From assembly GCA_019722365.1 (NCBI GenBank), contig JADFUC010000495.1, forward strand, positions 1 to 64,000: a stretch of DNA of 64,000 nucleotides, written 5' to 3'. The notes under the pieces are model-generated. The model saw only the letters and a list, made by a program, of their open reading frames with translations, was not told the DNA's origin and made no database searches. A program made the translations under genes and the position numbers. This DNA is from Lithospermum erythrorhizon (taxonomy: Eukaryota; Streptophyta; Magnoliopsida; Boraginales; Boraginaceae). This document shows positions 12,001 to 23,884 of the stretch, in pieces (position 1 is the stretch's first letter; each line of letters opens with the position of its first letter).

Positions 12001-14362
12001 AGAAGATGTCAAGGTTTTCCATATTCCTGAACAAGAGCCATTGAGTCTAGAGTATCGGTGTCTCATATCTCTGGGGCCACCTATAAAACTTGGTGGCAAA
12101 TATACTCTTTTTCCGACTTTGCCTCCAACTGGAACTCCTGAAATGACGCTGTCAATTACTCCTTGGTAATACTCTATTCTTGTTTTCTTTTGGTTTCTCT
12201 TCACGAAAGGAAGCCGGATTGACTCAAGTTTAATATAATTATCTATCACATACTGCTGAAAAAGTCTTCGAATCTTAGAATGTAAGACCGATCATTTTCC
12301 CTCATTTGAAGTTTATATACGTAGTATTCCCTGCAACTGATAGTGGTGCGTTTGAGTCTCCGAGATTGATTAGATGTTCCAACTTCGATCAGGAAGTATA
12401 TCACAGAATGTTGTTCAGAAAGCACTTGATAGTGAGTAAGTTTTATTAGTTTTTCAGTAGGATCTCATACATGTGTACTTTGTAATATATCTAAAATAAA
12501 TAAATGATATGGTTTAGGTACACCTAGCTCTTCATGTTCCAAAAGCTCTTCAAATGTGTTGTAGTTTGCAATTCTAATATCTGAATTTCTTTTTTTCCCT
12601 CGCACAGAGCATCCAACTCTTGGTATGTTACTATGCCATCCAGGTTCTCCACTCGGAAACATTAATACGTATTGTAGAGGATCATAGCACCCGTAATAGT
12701 ATTTGACCTTGTAGTGTGGCCTGACTTAGTGTAGACTCCTAATATCTTGGTTCAGTTCATTTTGTTCATCGCTTTCATCTTGATCATATTCCGACCACTT
12801 GAAGAGGTAGGTTTGTTATATCTTCTTCGATCTAGACCTGGCTTTGATCTTATTACTATGTGATATTGATCAAGATTCTGCAACTCCGAGGCTTGTTTCA
12901 AAAACTCTCTATATGGGTTGGGGTTCATTACTTAAAACTAATTTTACCACTATAGATGGATCAACCTAGAGCTTAAAGGCGGTTGGATACTTCGATGTTC
13001 GGATGTAAAAAGCTAGCGTATTCTTGTAGGTTTTATGAATTATCTTGGGGAAGCAGATCATTGAGGTAGTGATGTATTTGGCCATAGACTCTTACAGTGT
13101 AGATACCATGATCTCTATGTTCATAATTCTCATCACATGATATTTCGATAGAAGTAAAAGCGAAATGGTTATTGTATGTCCGAATCATGTTCTGAAAATG
13201 CTTCGCTTGTGTATCTGTGCTAGTGATGAGCCAAACTATATAATCCGGTAGTACAGATTCAGCCAAAGTTCTCTCTCCTTTTGAGCAACAGAAAAACTCG
13301 AATTCTTTATAAAATTTATAAGCTCCACAGTGTCGGAAAGGAGGAACTTTAGGTAGGACCAAAGTTCTTTCATCTGTAGATCTAGCATTAATGGAAGAAA
13401 CACTTGATCCTGCGATTGATTAATTAAAACAGTTGTTAAAGTTGAAGAATGTACAAGTAAGAATTGATACATTTATGAATTAGCAAAAATCTGCAACAAC
13501 CACCAATATTTTTTAGTTTATAGTATTACATCATAAAATTAAGTGGTTAGAAAATAATAGTAGCAGAATACAAAGAAATAGCTCCCTTAACTTGGAAAGA
13601 AAGTTTTACCTGTGTTGTTGCGTTTCATAAGTGCTAGGTTCATGTAACGTAATTTGATGCTTGCAGTAGTACTTCCTCATTTGCGACGACAGTGTTCACC
13701 CGTGGTTCAATTATAGTACTCAAGCAACATTGAGAATGGTTTACATGTGAGGCATTAGCTTGAGGAACACTGTCTTGGCCTAATTGGTTCTCCATCTAGA
13801 GAAGTCAAAAGGATTAAGAAATAAGAACAAAGCTAAAGTCATTTGACTTACAGGTTAATATGTTCACAACATTGAAATACAAGAAACTAAGAACAAAAAC
13901 ATAAAAAGTAGTCTCTGTCATTGATTTCTAAGTAAATGTAAATCACATTAGAATTTTAAGATGAGCAAACTACATGATCCGTCTAATTACGTTTCCTACC
14001 CCAGTATGCATGAATCCTTACTTCCATCAGCCATATGTAATAATCTTTTCTTCTCTGTTCAGTATTTGAGTATACAAACACAAATATAGTTGAATTTTTG
14101 ATATATTATGATATAATTGTACATATTTAATTGAGTAATGAATATGTAATGTTCAATTACCTGCATATAATTCTCTACGCCTTTACTTGTACGATCTTTA
14201 TTAGTTGTGAACACAATCATTATATCTTTTAATTAATACAAGTAATTTAATACAATGGAACAATTAAAATATAAGATTTAAATATATGAATAAATCGATA
14301 TTACCTGCATATAATTCTCTTCGTCGTTTGTTTGTTTCATCTCTGCCTACTTCTTTAGCCAT
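9052..14362 (-). pseudogene. Helitron Rep/helicase (RepHel) gene, decayed
   Basis: The protein combines a HUH replication-initiator domain with a PIF1-family helicase and drives rolling-circle transposition. Read 14362 to 9052: a basic N terminus, MAKEVGRDETNKRRRELYA, whose last part recurs at about 14160-14200; the Helitron N-terminal domain at 13472-13033 (HCGAYKFYKEFEFFCCSKGE; later IRTYNNHFAFTS); MFPSGEPGWHSNIPR at 12662; YYQGVIDSV and LPPSFIGGPRDM (12249-12050); FLTMTCNPNWPEI (about 11995); GLPHAHFLIILKPHS, the HxH block (11804-11760); then KYLYKYVHKGHDKV (11380). The helicase has Walker A GPGGTGKS (about 10350), IIWDEAPM (10130), GGDFRQVLPV (9990), and the C-terminal AMTINKSQGQTLDFVG and YVALSRA (9280-9150). 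The stop is at 9052-9054. It has a TGA after EFQK at 11807-11809, one-base frame changes near 10485, 11505, 12015 and 12045, and another near 12275, so it is inactive. Introns are likely in the N-terminal part. Confidence 0.88.
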
Positions 14363-14473
14363 CAAATATGTACTTGAATCAACAGGGAAATCTATATATG
14401 TGAATGAAAATTTATTTAGAGTTAATCATTAATATAAACAATTATTATCTGTTCAATCATCATAATATGTATT

Positions 14474-14765
14474 TGTAATATCCGACCGCAAAAATATTAT
14501 TATTGTGTGATATGTTTGATATGATTTGATTGGTCTTACTCATCTGTCAAAGATCGTATTCTTTTAAATTTCGTCACCATGGAAGCGTGATATTAAGCGT
14601 AATTTTGACACAGGGAGCCAATTCTAGGATGGAGTGACCCAGGGGATTTCTCAGTGAGCACGTGAGTGAGGATAAAAGCGTCTTTGGAAAAGGCCGTGTG
14701 GTGGTTTGTGGCGGAGTCCAAGCATCAAATCCTAATAACGCTTATCGACCCGGGGAGGCGTTACA
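14474..14765 (+). repeat. TRIM LTR, first copy
   Basis: It starts TGTAATATCCGACCGC and ends GGAGGCGTTACA, a 292-bp unit with TG..CA ends. The downstream internal region is TAATGAGCCATCGAGCC, in which a degenerate methionine tRNA primer site (ATCgAGCC, compare ATCAGAGCC) may lie. Confidence 0.75.
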
Positions 14766-14944
14766 ATAATGAGCCATCGAGCCCGGAGCCGTCCGGAGCT
14801 GTGGGAACTAAGTGCTATGCGGCGCAAGTCTTGGGACACCTCTTGTGAGCCGTCAAGGCCACCTCTAGAATCTCACACAGATAGTGCAGTCTGGATGTGT
14901 TAATGGCTCAAGCGAGGACGTTGAGAATTTTAAGTGGGGGAGGT

Positions 14945-15240
14945 TGTAATGCCCAGGCCACTTAAAAATGTGTGTGTGTGTGTGTGTGATATGTTTGATA
15001 TGATTTCGGTTAGTGCTTGCCATTACCCAAGTGAATCATCTTCTTTTCGGAGCTCATCTCACCGACTTCAATGTTAAGAGTGCTTACGACTGGGGTAATT
15101 CTAGGATAGGTGACCAGTGGGAAGTTTCTCGATGTGGCGATGAGTGAGAGATAGCTGTATCTTGGAAAGACTCATGGTGGTTTGTGAGGCAGGTCCATCA
15201 ACTCTAATAACGCTACCCGACCGGTGCGGGCAGGATAAGT
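14945..15240 (+). repeat. TRIM LTR, second copy, abutting an inverted copy
   Basis: It starts TGTAATGCCCAGGCCAC directly after the purine tract at 14932-14943. It runs into an inverted copy at about 15240, where its own end is lost. It contains a (TG)n run at 14971-14988. Confidence 0.7.
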
Positions 15241-15720
15241 GAGTACAAATCATATCAAATATATCACACACACCACGCCTGTAGCACATACGCATTTTGC
15301 GGTCGAGATTACAGCCTCCCAATAAATTCTCAACGTCCTCGTTGATCACTGACAATCGAACCATTACCATCCGTGTGAGATTCTAGAGGTGGCTCCTCGG
15401 CCTCAAGTGTAGCACTTCTTAGCATGCTTAGTTCACCCAATTAGGACGGCTTTCCTCTAATACCATACATGCCTTGGCTCGGCGTACCGGTGGTGCGTTA
15501 ATGGAATTTGATGAATTTGGCCTCACAAGCCACCGAGTCTTTCAACATGTTTGTCCTCACTCCGTGCTCATTGAGAAACTTCGATGGGTCACCCATCCTA
15601 AATTACCCGAATTGGCAGCAGCTTAACAATAGGGTTCTTATAAGATTTGATTGAGTGCTTCTTTAAATGCGAAATCGAATGCGTCTTAACTTTTCGGGCT
15701 TCGTCATAAAGAACTCCATT
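15240..15720 (-). repeat. Inverted TRIM copy (partial 3' LTR, internal segment, 5' LTR)
   Basis: Read on the minus strand, an LTR beginning TGTAATCTCGACCGCAAAAT starts at 15313 and is cut off near 15240. The purine tract, here degenerate, and the internal segment (GAGCCACCTCTAGAATCTCACA-type sequence) occupy about 15314-15490, and the other LTR about 15490-15720. It lies head to head with the plus-strand copy to its left. Confidence 0.65.
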
Positions 15721-15988
15721 GTTAAGTGATAACGACTGAATAATCTGAGATGGAGTGGCCTGTGGTTGCAGCTGCGTGGTGAGGAGCAACGTGTTGGAAG
15801 ACCCGTGTTGGTTTGAGCGATTAGTAGTCTAATGTAGCCGGCCGTGCTTGCCGAAATACCGTGTTGCTCGAGCAAAGCCATCGATGTAATGAAGCAAGAC
15901 AACGTGCGGACACTGAACGTGAGAATCTCACGGATGTGCAGGAGCCAGTGTTGTTGTGGATCAACGAAGAACGTCAAGTGGGGGAGGT

Positions 15989-16275
15989 TGTAATACCCGA
16001 CCCAAAAATGTGTGTGTGTGGGCTATGTTTGATATGATTTGATTAGTGCTTCTTTAAATGCGGCGAATCTCTTGTCTTGCTTCGGGCTTCGTCTCGTAGG
16101 CTCACGTGTTAGCGTCGCGACACGGGAGTAGTGCGAGATGGGTGACCCCGCTGGGAAGTTTACGGTGGCGTGGTGGGGACAAAGCGTCTTTGGAAAGGCC
16201 GTGATGATGGTTATGAGGCGGTCCATCAAATCTAATAACGCGCCCGACACGGTGTGTGTCGGGCCGAGCGTTATG
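15989..16275 (+). repeat. TRIM LTR, outermost right copy
   Basis: It starts TGTAATACCCGACCC after the tract AAGTGGGGGAGG and ends GGGCCGAGCGTTATG. GTATT follows at 16276-16280 and pairs with the GTATT before the first LTR. Confidence 0.78.
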
Positions 16276-16280
16276 GTATT

Positions 16281-16622
16281 CTTTATATAACTTCTAGTAA
16301 TACAATATTAAAGATAAAATAGATTTGAACATCATTATTTGTATAATAAAGAACTCTGAAAATTGATATTAATAAATGCAACCAAATTAGAAAATCATAC
16401 AATCATAATCAACTGTGAACATCAAAACCTAGCTAACATGATATTTGAGTTATATCAAATTGATTCGAAATACACCAGACACTAATTTTCAAAATTAGAA
16501 TTTAGCCTGAATTAGCTACAAATTAAAGAGTAACATCAGAGTTGCACAAGGAACTTCATACATACAACATTAATTGATTGGAGGTTTAAAGATAAAAAAA
16601 TCGAGAGAAAGTTAATGAGTGA
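16281..16622. other. Spacer between the TRIM complex and the MULE
   Basis: AT-rich, non-coding. If both flanking insertions are removed, this DNA is contiguous with the region upstream of the Helitron gene. Nothing else was recognised. Confidence 0.5.
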
Positions 16623-16632
16623 TATGCTTAAT

Positions 16633-16790
16633 GGGCGAATAGGCAATCACCTATGTTTGCCCAAATGTTTAGTCAATTCACGTGTTTCAAAATGTTCCAG
16701 TCAATTACCCGAACTGTTAGGTTGCCGTTAATTATGGCACATGACAATCATTAAGGGTATTTTGGTCATTTCACTACCTATATTTCCAGG
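16633..16790 (+). repeat. MULE left terminal inverted repeat
   Basis: It pairs with 24560-24742 in reverse complement. The identity is interrupted by small indels and by a duplicated GATTG..GGAATATTTTGAAA block in the right arm. The TIR probably includes the promoter of the GRF gene, which starts about 120 bp inside it. Confidence 0.8.
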
Positions 16791-16907
16791 AAAAAAAACA
16801 AAAATAATTTTGAAAATAGCCACCCCCAAATTCGAATATAAACCCTAGGGTTTTAATTGAAGCTTCAAATTAACAATTGAAACTTCTTGTTGATTAATTA
16901 AGGCCGA

Positions 16908-17357
16908 CGAGTTGGTGAAACAATGGGAGAGAAGCATCTATTGCAAGTATTGTGGTCAATTATGCGTGAAAAGAACATCCAGGTCCAAGGATAATTCGGG
17001 TCGGATCTTTTGGGCATGTCCAATGGAATGGGTATGGGTATTTTTTTGTTTAATTTCAATTATGAATGACTATGGTATACTAATTTCTTAATTTGGATTG
17101 AGTAGGGAGGGCATGGATGGATGGAATGGGTTGATTATTCTCCATCTCCTCAAGGAAAACGTGTTGCACAATTGGAGAAGATAATTGCATTGGAGAGAAT
17201 GTTGGATGAGGCTGAGAATAGAAATTTAAAGTGGATGAAGACTACAAGAAGTGAAGAGAGAGTTGAAGAATACAATTATACTTACAAGGTATTTGAAGAA
17301 ATTCCTCAAATGCACATGTTTTGCATTATGTTTAGCTATAGTGGTTATTCTCCTTAG
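16908..17357 (+). pseudogene. GRF-type zinc-finger protein of the MULE (mudrB position), start codon unclear
   Basis: Exon 1 ends at 17031 (TGG|GTATGG) and encodes YCKYCGQLCVKRTS followed by GRIFWACPMEW. That is a GRF-type zinc finger with CxxC, the Gly-Arg-x-Phe core and the Cys-Pro after it. Exon 2 starts at 17106 (TAG|GGAGGG), keeps the frame and encodes GGHGWMEWVDY, then a predicted coiled coil (LEKIIALERMLDEAENRN). It ends at 17357 with a hydrophobic tail, MFCIMFSYSGYSP. The product would be about 120-130 residues, a usual length for such proteins. The frame has no in-frame ATG between an upstream TGA (about 16890) and the finger, so the copy may be broken, may use an upstream exon, or may start elsewhere. 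The gene is convergent with the transposase, as mudrB is with mudrA. Confidence 0.65.
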
Positions 17358-17900
17358 TGTGTCAAATGGTGAGTTGAACAATGTAGCTTTAGGTCCTTGA
17401 AGTTACAACTCTTGAACAATGTAGTTTTAGTTGTTAGTTCATGTTCAATCTTGTGAAATGAATTGAAGAAGTTGTTATGAATGGTGAGTTGCTTTAGTTG
17501 CTTTAGGTGCTTTAATTCATTGAAGAAGTTGTTAGTTCATGTTCAATTATGCTTTACTTATTATGAAGAAGTTGTTAGCTGCTTTATGAAATGAAGAAGT
17601 TGTTAGCCTTGCACCTGTTATGAAATGAATTGAGTAGTCATTGTCCTAAAAGATATGTTTCCATTCATCTGTCAAAAGTGTTGATACTGTCAACATTTAC
17701 AAAAAGTTGCAGGCATTGTCAATGCCATACATGTTCACTGTCAATGCACAAAAAGTTGCAGGCATTGTCAATAAGTTCTTCATGCTGTCAATGCACAAAA
17801 TTTCCATAAGTGACAGCATGAACCAAAAAAACGAAGTAGTAATGTGTTTAACAATTTTTAGTAGCCAAAGCACACTATTACAATTTCAGTAGCCAAAAAC
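17358..17900. other. Low-complexity spacer inside the MULE
   Basis: It is rich in short imperfect repeats of GAAGTTGTTAG, GCTTTAGGTGC and TGTCAATGCA (for example CAAAAAGTTGCAGGCATTGTC twice, near 17697 and 17748). It lies in the region where the two convergent genes meet. No coding sequence. Confidence 0.55.
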
Positions 17901-19015
17901 TTAAGTAATAATGTGTTCAACTTTTGCGCCTTTTCTTCTTAGCTTGTTCAGCCTTGTGCTTCACCATTGCACGCTTGGCCCTCCTAGTCTCCTTTGAGAT
18001 ACACTTGGATCAATAGTAGTGTCTTGAACCACCTTGATATCACCGACATCAATAGCGTCATTTGGGGGCGCTGCGGGTGGCTCGGTAATAATATCATCGA
18101 CTTCATTGTGAATTACGCCCGTACTATTGGAAGTGGTCTTGGGAGAACTCTAAAACACGTAGCAAATCCTCTTCATCTCCTTGTAGCCGCTTTCTCTTTC
18201 TTCTTTTAACAAATGGATCTTGATTTCTTCATTTGCGGCAACATTAAGTCTGGCTGTTGAAGCTGGATCAATGACCCCTTGAACTCTTCTGGCCTTAACT
18301 TTATACCGCTTTGCCTTGGAAGCGGTTCTTATTTTGGATTGCTTGTGGGGTTTTTATCCTTTCCTTTTTCTTGCTTAGTAGGTTGTAAAACAAACATATA
18401 AATTGCATACATAGTTAGTTTAGGAGTACAAAAATTGAAAAAGTAACATGCAACATATTAGCGTACCTTTTCAACTTCTTTGTCTAGATTATTTCTTTGA
18501 CTTCTTATGTTATGTCCTATTTTTTACACCATTCACAATGGGAAATCACCCATTTCCTTAACTCTTAGTCTTCCCCTTCTTTAAACTTTCTTTTTGTCCA
18601 TTTTCCTTAGTTTCTTTGGCCTGCCAACCAACTTAATATGTGGAGGGGTTGGAGAGGCATCAACAGTTGTGTCCCAAAGGTGTGTACCACTCATAGGATT
18701 TAGAACATGAGAGTATGTTGATAAAAAATGACTTCTTATAACAGTCATTGACATAATCGAGGCGGGCTTTTTCTTATAGCATGTGAACAAAGGGATAAAA
18801 CAGCGCCATGATTACAACTACGTGTCATCCTACCCGATATCAATTGTAAACTATTCATCATCGTTCCATTTTATAGTGTAGCCAACACAGTCCTTGACAT
18901 TGTCATCTAAAATCCTCTTTATTTTGACACATAATGGACCTGATTTCTTAGACATGGCAGCTGACCTATCCTTAATCCTTTCCATGACTTTAGACCTTAT
19001 TAGCTCTAACATAGT

Positions 19016-21572
19016 TGCCAACTTGACCCGCCCAGTCGGCCGTCTGAGTGAGAATCATTATAATTCCGGAACTTACAGTCACGAACCGATGGGCGACTCG
19101 GTTTAAACGACTTCGTTTCATCCAAAAATTTTGATTTCCATAAGATTCTCAATAAAACGAGTTTAAAATTTACAATCCATGGGTGATATCCCTAACCAAC
19201 CAACTCCATATATATATATCTGACTGTATCCCAAAGCGGCAATGCGGCAAGGAAGGCTGGCGAGTAAGTATTGTATCACGAATAAAGCGATTGCCGGCCA
19301 AAGGCTAAAGTTTGAAAATAAAGTACAACAATCAAAAGCGGTTGACAACACATCAAAATGAGACCGTGAGGATCCTCGGCCACCGTCTTCGCTTTAGCCA
19401 CTCGGGATCAGGCTCTCCAGCCCGGCCTCACGGCTCAAGCCTTGATACCCATCATTTGGCATAAATGAAATGCCGCTGGCGAAAAAGGGTGTAAGCCGCG
19501 AAGCTTAGTGAAAAACTTAACACGGTGGGTGAACTTACCATGCGGAGCAGGACACCTGAAATATTATAATAGTCGATATGAATAAATACGTATATATCGG
19601 GACTACCTAATCGAGTCATACAATAAGATTCCAAAGAGGTCCTCGAGGCGTAACATGTTAGATATAATAGAAGGTCTGATAAAGCACCACGATCACCCAT
19701 CATGAAATCAGAGACTCAACAACGACTATAACTTTCTAGTCATCACTAGCCATCTCTGCATATCTCCCTGATATGCCACCCTCTAATCGCATAAGTAACC
19801 GATCCGTCTACTGCGGGAATGGATCAATCATTTAATAAATACTTCTGCAGTAGTATAAGGCCAGCATGACTTGATGCACATAGCGAAGTGATAATAGATC
19901 TGCTAGCGACATACCCAGAAGGTATAAGGCCCGACACCAGAAAACACGTAGCAAAGTGATAAGAGATCCTGAGCTTCACTTATGCAGTATAAGACCAATA
20001 GCGTCACATATCACTGCAGGAAGGAGGTCACGCACCTAATCATCCAAACATAAGGGTCCAATCACGATACTCAAGTCACCTCAAAGTCATACATAACTCC
20101 AACTTGACACCTCTCGATAATCAACTACTACACTCCCGAGCAATATCAAAGCACACGGCTAAAACATCTCACAATCATAATCGATCACTACCACCAGCAA
20201 GTACGCGTCATAAATCAATCGCTCTTGCCAGGCAAGGCCACATAAATACTTAAGTGCCGACAAGGTACCCAATACTTGATGCCGACAAGGCCACAATCGA
20301 GAAACATAAGTTGGGAGTTCAAGCTATTACTTACATCTCGAGCAAATCTTCAACGCCACGGAAATATAATCGCATAATCGTAACATAGCTCACACAAAAT
20401 GAATCACACTTATTCATACCACAATGACATGTATATCGATCTCAATATAATCGTACAACGATGACATGTATATCATTCTCACATAATGTACATGATGACA
20501 TGTTCCATGATTAAAGTAAGTAAGTAAAAGTAGCACCGAGTGAATAAGTCTTACTTTCTTGCTTCTACAAAAACAACCATGACACGCAATCACGGTAAGC
20601 GCCCGCTTTCCATGATCAACGCCTAACAAAATACCCGGAATGTATAAATTAAAATCTACTACTATACTTGCGTTCTAGAAGATACACAACCAACTCTTCT
20701 TGGAACAATTTCCTAAGCGATCTAGAATAGCCCGAATAAAACAAACGAAATAACCCGTCGGACGCCTTGATCGGTTTCCCGCTAGAATTCCACCTTATGA
20801 CTTTAACATTTCATATCAACATAAGTCATTAGTCGACATGAGTCCATAATTAACTTGACTATCTTTAAAATATCAATTATAACTCAACTTACAATCGCTT
20901 TTCCTTTAACCCCTTTAATCAATTTCAAATCACCATTTTAACCTCACAATAACTTCTGATAGGTCCCAATTAAACTCCCTACACATTTAAAGTCTTATAA
21001 AAATATCAACCAAAAAGTCAACTAAAACCTAGAAAAGTCAACCCAACTATAACATCCTCAAACAACCTCTAAACCATGAATTACTCACTTATATACATCA
21101 TAGAACCCATAACAGATCATAATAAAAGTTGAGTTATGCCAAAAGTCAACCAAAATTGAACATTAAGAAATCGGCTTTAAACTCTAACTTTCTTACCTCA
21201 AATTGTAGGAAAAGATGATGGAAAGCCTTAGTAATCAACTTGAGGATCTTTACAATCAATAAAGTGAAGAAATGGAAGAAAATTTTTGTGTTTGTTTGAG
21301 GGGACTCTCCCGGCAAACTCTTCAAAGATGGAGGGAGATTTTTTTTTAATTGTGTGAATAGTGGATGAGGATGGATGAATTAACACTTAAGTCTTAGGAA
21401 GTTACCTGAGAGTTTGTGCGAATCAAAAGCGAATCGAGTTGTCGAATGACTAATGATCTAACTTAACTTCGAATTATCCCCGACTCTTACTACTAAATTA
21501 TAAATGTAATTAGACTCAAGTAAATTTTGCGAATTAATATTATTATAAAATTAACCATAGCGGATTATTACA
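19016..21572 (-). mobile_element. Solo LTR, copy A, of a Ty3/Gypsy-type family
   Basis: It reads on the minus strand from TGTAATAATCCGC (21572) to GGGTCAAGTTGGCA (19016) and is 2557 bp with TG..CA ends. ATAGT flanks both ends (19011-19015 and 21573-21577). It shares many blocks with copies B and C: GATGGGCGACTCGG, CAATCCATSGGTGAT, AATGAAATGCCGCC-like, GAAGCTTAGTGAAA, AAATCGAGAAATATAAGTTGGGAGTTC-type sequence, and a run of GTTGACTTT motifs near its 5' end. There is no internal coding region, so it is a solo LTR left by recombination. It interrupts the MULE transposase. Confidence 0.88.
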
Positions 21573-21690
21573 ATAGTGATCAAAAGGCTTATCCACAGCT
21601 TCTAAAATAAAAGGAATTGAATTACTTTATTCACAGTAGTGATCAAGGCTTATCCACAGCTAAAATAAAAAGGTGGAATTACTGCAAAAG
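21573..21690. repeat. Short tandem duplication next to solo LTR A
   Basis: AGTGATCAAAGGCTTATCCACAGCT-type sequence occurs at about 21575-21605 and 21637-21665, each followed by AAAATAAAA and GGAATT. The unit is about 62 bp. The first copy holds the right ATAGT duplication of the LTR. Confidence 0.7.
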
Positions 21691-23884
21691 CTCCCGTTAT
21701 TGCATAATGTGTCTCACGAAGACATTTAAGGAAAAAAATGCTCTACACCGTGAGAAGGGTTACTGCGTGATCTATCGTCCAACTATAAGCATTTTTCATT
21801 GAAATCCTTAGAACTGGCACCATTGCCCTCTTGAAATGCCTTGTTTGTGGATTTGGGGAATGCTCCCGTAGTGCGTCTCTCAAATAGTCCCCCCTCGAAA
21901 TTGTGTGTCTTCTTGAGGTTCATGTAAATGCCCAGATGGTGTTACTAGTTAAAGTAGCCTATACCAATAAGGTATGTAAAAAGAATTTGTGTTAAATACC
22001 TTTTGCTTGTCAAAAATGATTAGACACTTCTCCTGATTCCTAATTTTCAAATCACCAATCAAACCTTCAATGAACCATCTCCATGTCTCATAATTTTCCT
22101 TCTCGACAATTTGCACATGTCAATGGATATAAGCCATTATTGTTATCGATCAAGCGCGTAGTTAAAATATCTTTAACGTGAAGCCGCCAGTATGGCGTCC
22201 ATCGAAACTGTCGCCATCTAAAATCCATCGCAAATCCACTCCACTAAAGGCTTTGGAGCAAACCGATAGCCTCCTAAAATACTCACGGATCCTCACGGAA
22301 CCTCGGGTTACGTGAAGTCCACGTAAGCGTGAACTTCGTGTTGTGCTTTAGAGCTAACTTCTGTGATAGGTGGCGGCGAGTTGAAGCTGTTTAGGTGGTC
22401 TCCATTTATCTTTTTCAGTGCCTTCTCTTTGGTTCTCCTGGTCCAATTAGGACTGATCTTGATGTGGAATATCTCATCAACAAAAACCTGCAACAATCAA
22501 GATCAATTAGTTGTTATAAAGATAGGAAAAAAACCAAAATCACATTCAGATAATATGCAGATAGGCGCAAGTGTTATCTCAAGAAGCACTATAAATTTGC
22601 CTTCCATTGGAGAGGCCAAAAAAGTGTTGTTGAAAAGGTGAAGCCTCACATCCCGGACAACCCGAGTATGTTCCTTAGACACGCTCTCACTTGACGATCC
22701 TCTTACCCAACATTTTGTCTCTACCAAACCATATTGAAAAGTTGCAGGAAAATTCACATAGCGAGATATAGGCTTATGATACGTCTGAATACCAAGTGAA
22801 TGCATCCATTACTTATTTCTTACTTGAAAAAACTAACCCAGGAAAGAACTTAGGATCTCTCATATGTGCATCTTTGAAGTGGACATACCTAAGTTTTTCG
22901 CTGTTGTCTACGACTTAACACCTCCGTATTACTTGAAGCAATACTTGCTATACCATCACTAACATCACTCTCACTTAACACATTATCAGTTGCATCATTA
23001 CTACTACTCTTTCCATAACTTGTAGCCTTCCTAAATTTGAACTCAACTCCATGTCTTGCATAAGAGCCCTTCCTCCTTAGCTTTGAACATGTTTCATCAT
23101 AGTCTTACAGCTGTCGGCTCATACAAGCTATAGCCGTTTCTCCAATTTCTTGGCTTCTTTTTTATTCTTGTTTATATATTTTACGCCATAATCTCCTATC
23201 TAAGTCATCATCAAACAAGTCAGATTCTCTAAAAAATGCAGCATCATTCTCATACTCAATATCTTGTGTAAGGTCACCTAAGAACTCCAAATCTGACTCA
23301 TCATTGCTCTCCTTACTTGACTTCCCTTTTGTTTCATTGTATTCCCTACCATTTTCATTATAGTCAACATTAGCTAGTAATGGGACAATATAAGGTGTGC
23401 CTCTTCTCACATACAAGGTTTTCTTAACAGGTTCAGCAATCCAAAAGCTACAATATTCAAACCTAGGAACTACAGTTCTTAATCCACAACCACAACTATA
23501 CAACTTTAGAAGTTCTGGATCAGGGTTACAATCTATATATACATCCATGAAGTTTTTTTTCATTGCTAATTTTAGAACTTCCATTCATATCGACCTCGCG
23601 AGTAATGACGACACTGAAACCGCATACCAGCGATTGTATGCGTATAATCGTTACATCAATTGGACATCCAGTGCGCATTGCATATTCATCTATATCCCTC
23701 ATATCAAAATCATCGGCATCCGAAGTCAATCCAATTTGGCGGATCTACCGTCGGCGTAGTCTATCGCGGCACCCAAGCGAAAACTACCTCCCACATGAAC
23801 TATGGTCGAGAAATATTCATCATACACATCTGCAAAAAACATAAAATAAAGACAACATTAATCGATGCAATTAAACCAAAAAAT

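Larger units (their letters stand above)
14474..16275. mobile_element. TRIM-type LTR element complex flanked by a 5-bp duplication
   Basis: Short LTR units of about 290 bp begin TGTAATAYCCGACC, carry a TG-rich run and TTTGATATGATTTGATT, and end ..GCGTTACA or ..GCGTTATG. Units start at 14474, 14945 and 15989 on the plus strand. A purine tract, AAGTGGGGGAGG, stands right before the second and third units (14932-14943, 15976-15987). Between 15240 and 15720 a copy lies inverted. GTATT flanks the entire block (14469-14473 and 16276-16280), so the outermost LTRs belong to one insertion event and the rest nested or rearranged inside. There is no coding capacity; the internal segment is only about 180 bp, as in TRIMs. 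The host site is just upstream of the Helitron gene start. Confidence 0.8.
17905..23760 (-). pseudogene. MuDRA-like MULE transposase, decayed and split by a solo LTR
   Basis: Read from 23760 leftward: an N-terminal region (about 23584-23162) with NCDPDPELL-like NPDPELLKLYSCGCG and an acidic stretch; a MuDR-type N-terminal domain at about 22860-22620 (FVHFKDAHMRDPKFFPGLVF, then KEHTRVVRDVRLHLF); a DDE region at about 22520-21990 with KISPNWTRRTKEKALKKI, YFRRLSVCSKAL, NNNGLYPL and KENYETWRWFIEGLIGDL, KCLIIFDKQK. An eroded stretch to about 21590 includes DTLCNNGSFC. The coding DNA resumes left of the solo LTR and ends near 17905 with a basic tail, SKETRRAKRAMVKHKAEQAK. Stops and frame changes are frequent (for example 22318, 22805, 21720). 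The enzyme is inactive; by family it would bind the TIRs and excise the element. Confidence 0.78.

Noticed and set aside
14971..14988. (TG)n run as a regulatory or Z-DNA site
   Set aside because: It is a normal part of the TRIM LTR and recurs in the other copies.
15663..15977. Minus-strand frame of 104 codons in the TRIM complex
   Set aside because: It crosses the junction of an inverted and a plus TRIM copy, so it is not a conserved gene.
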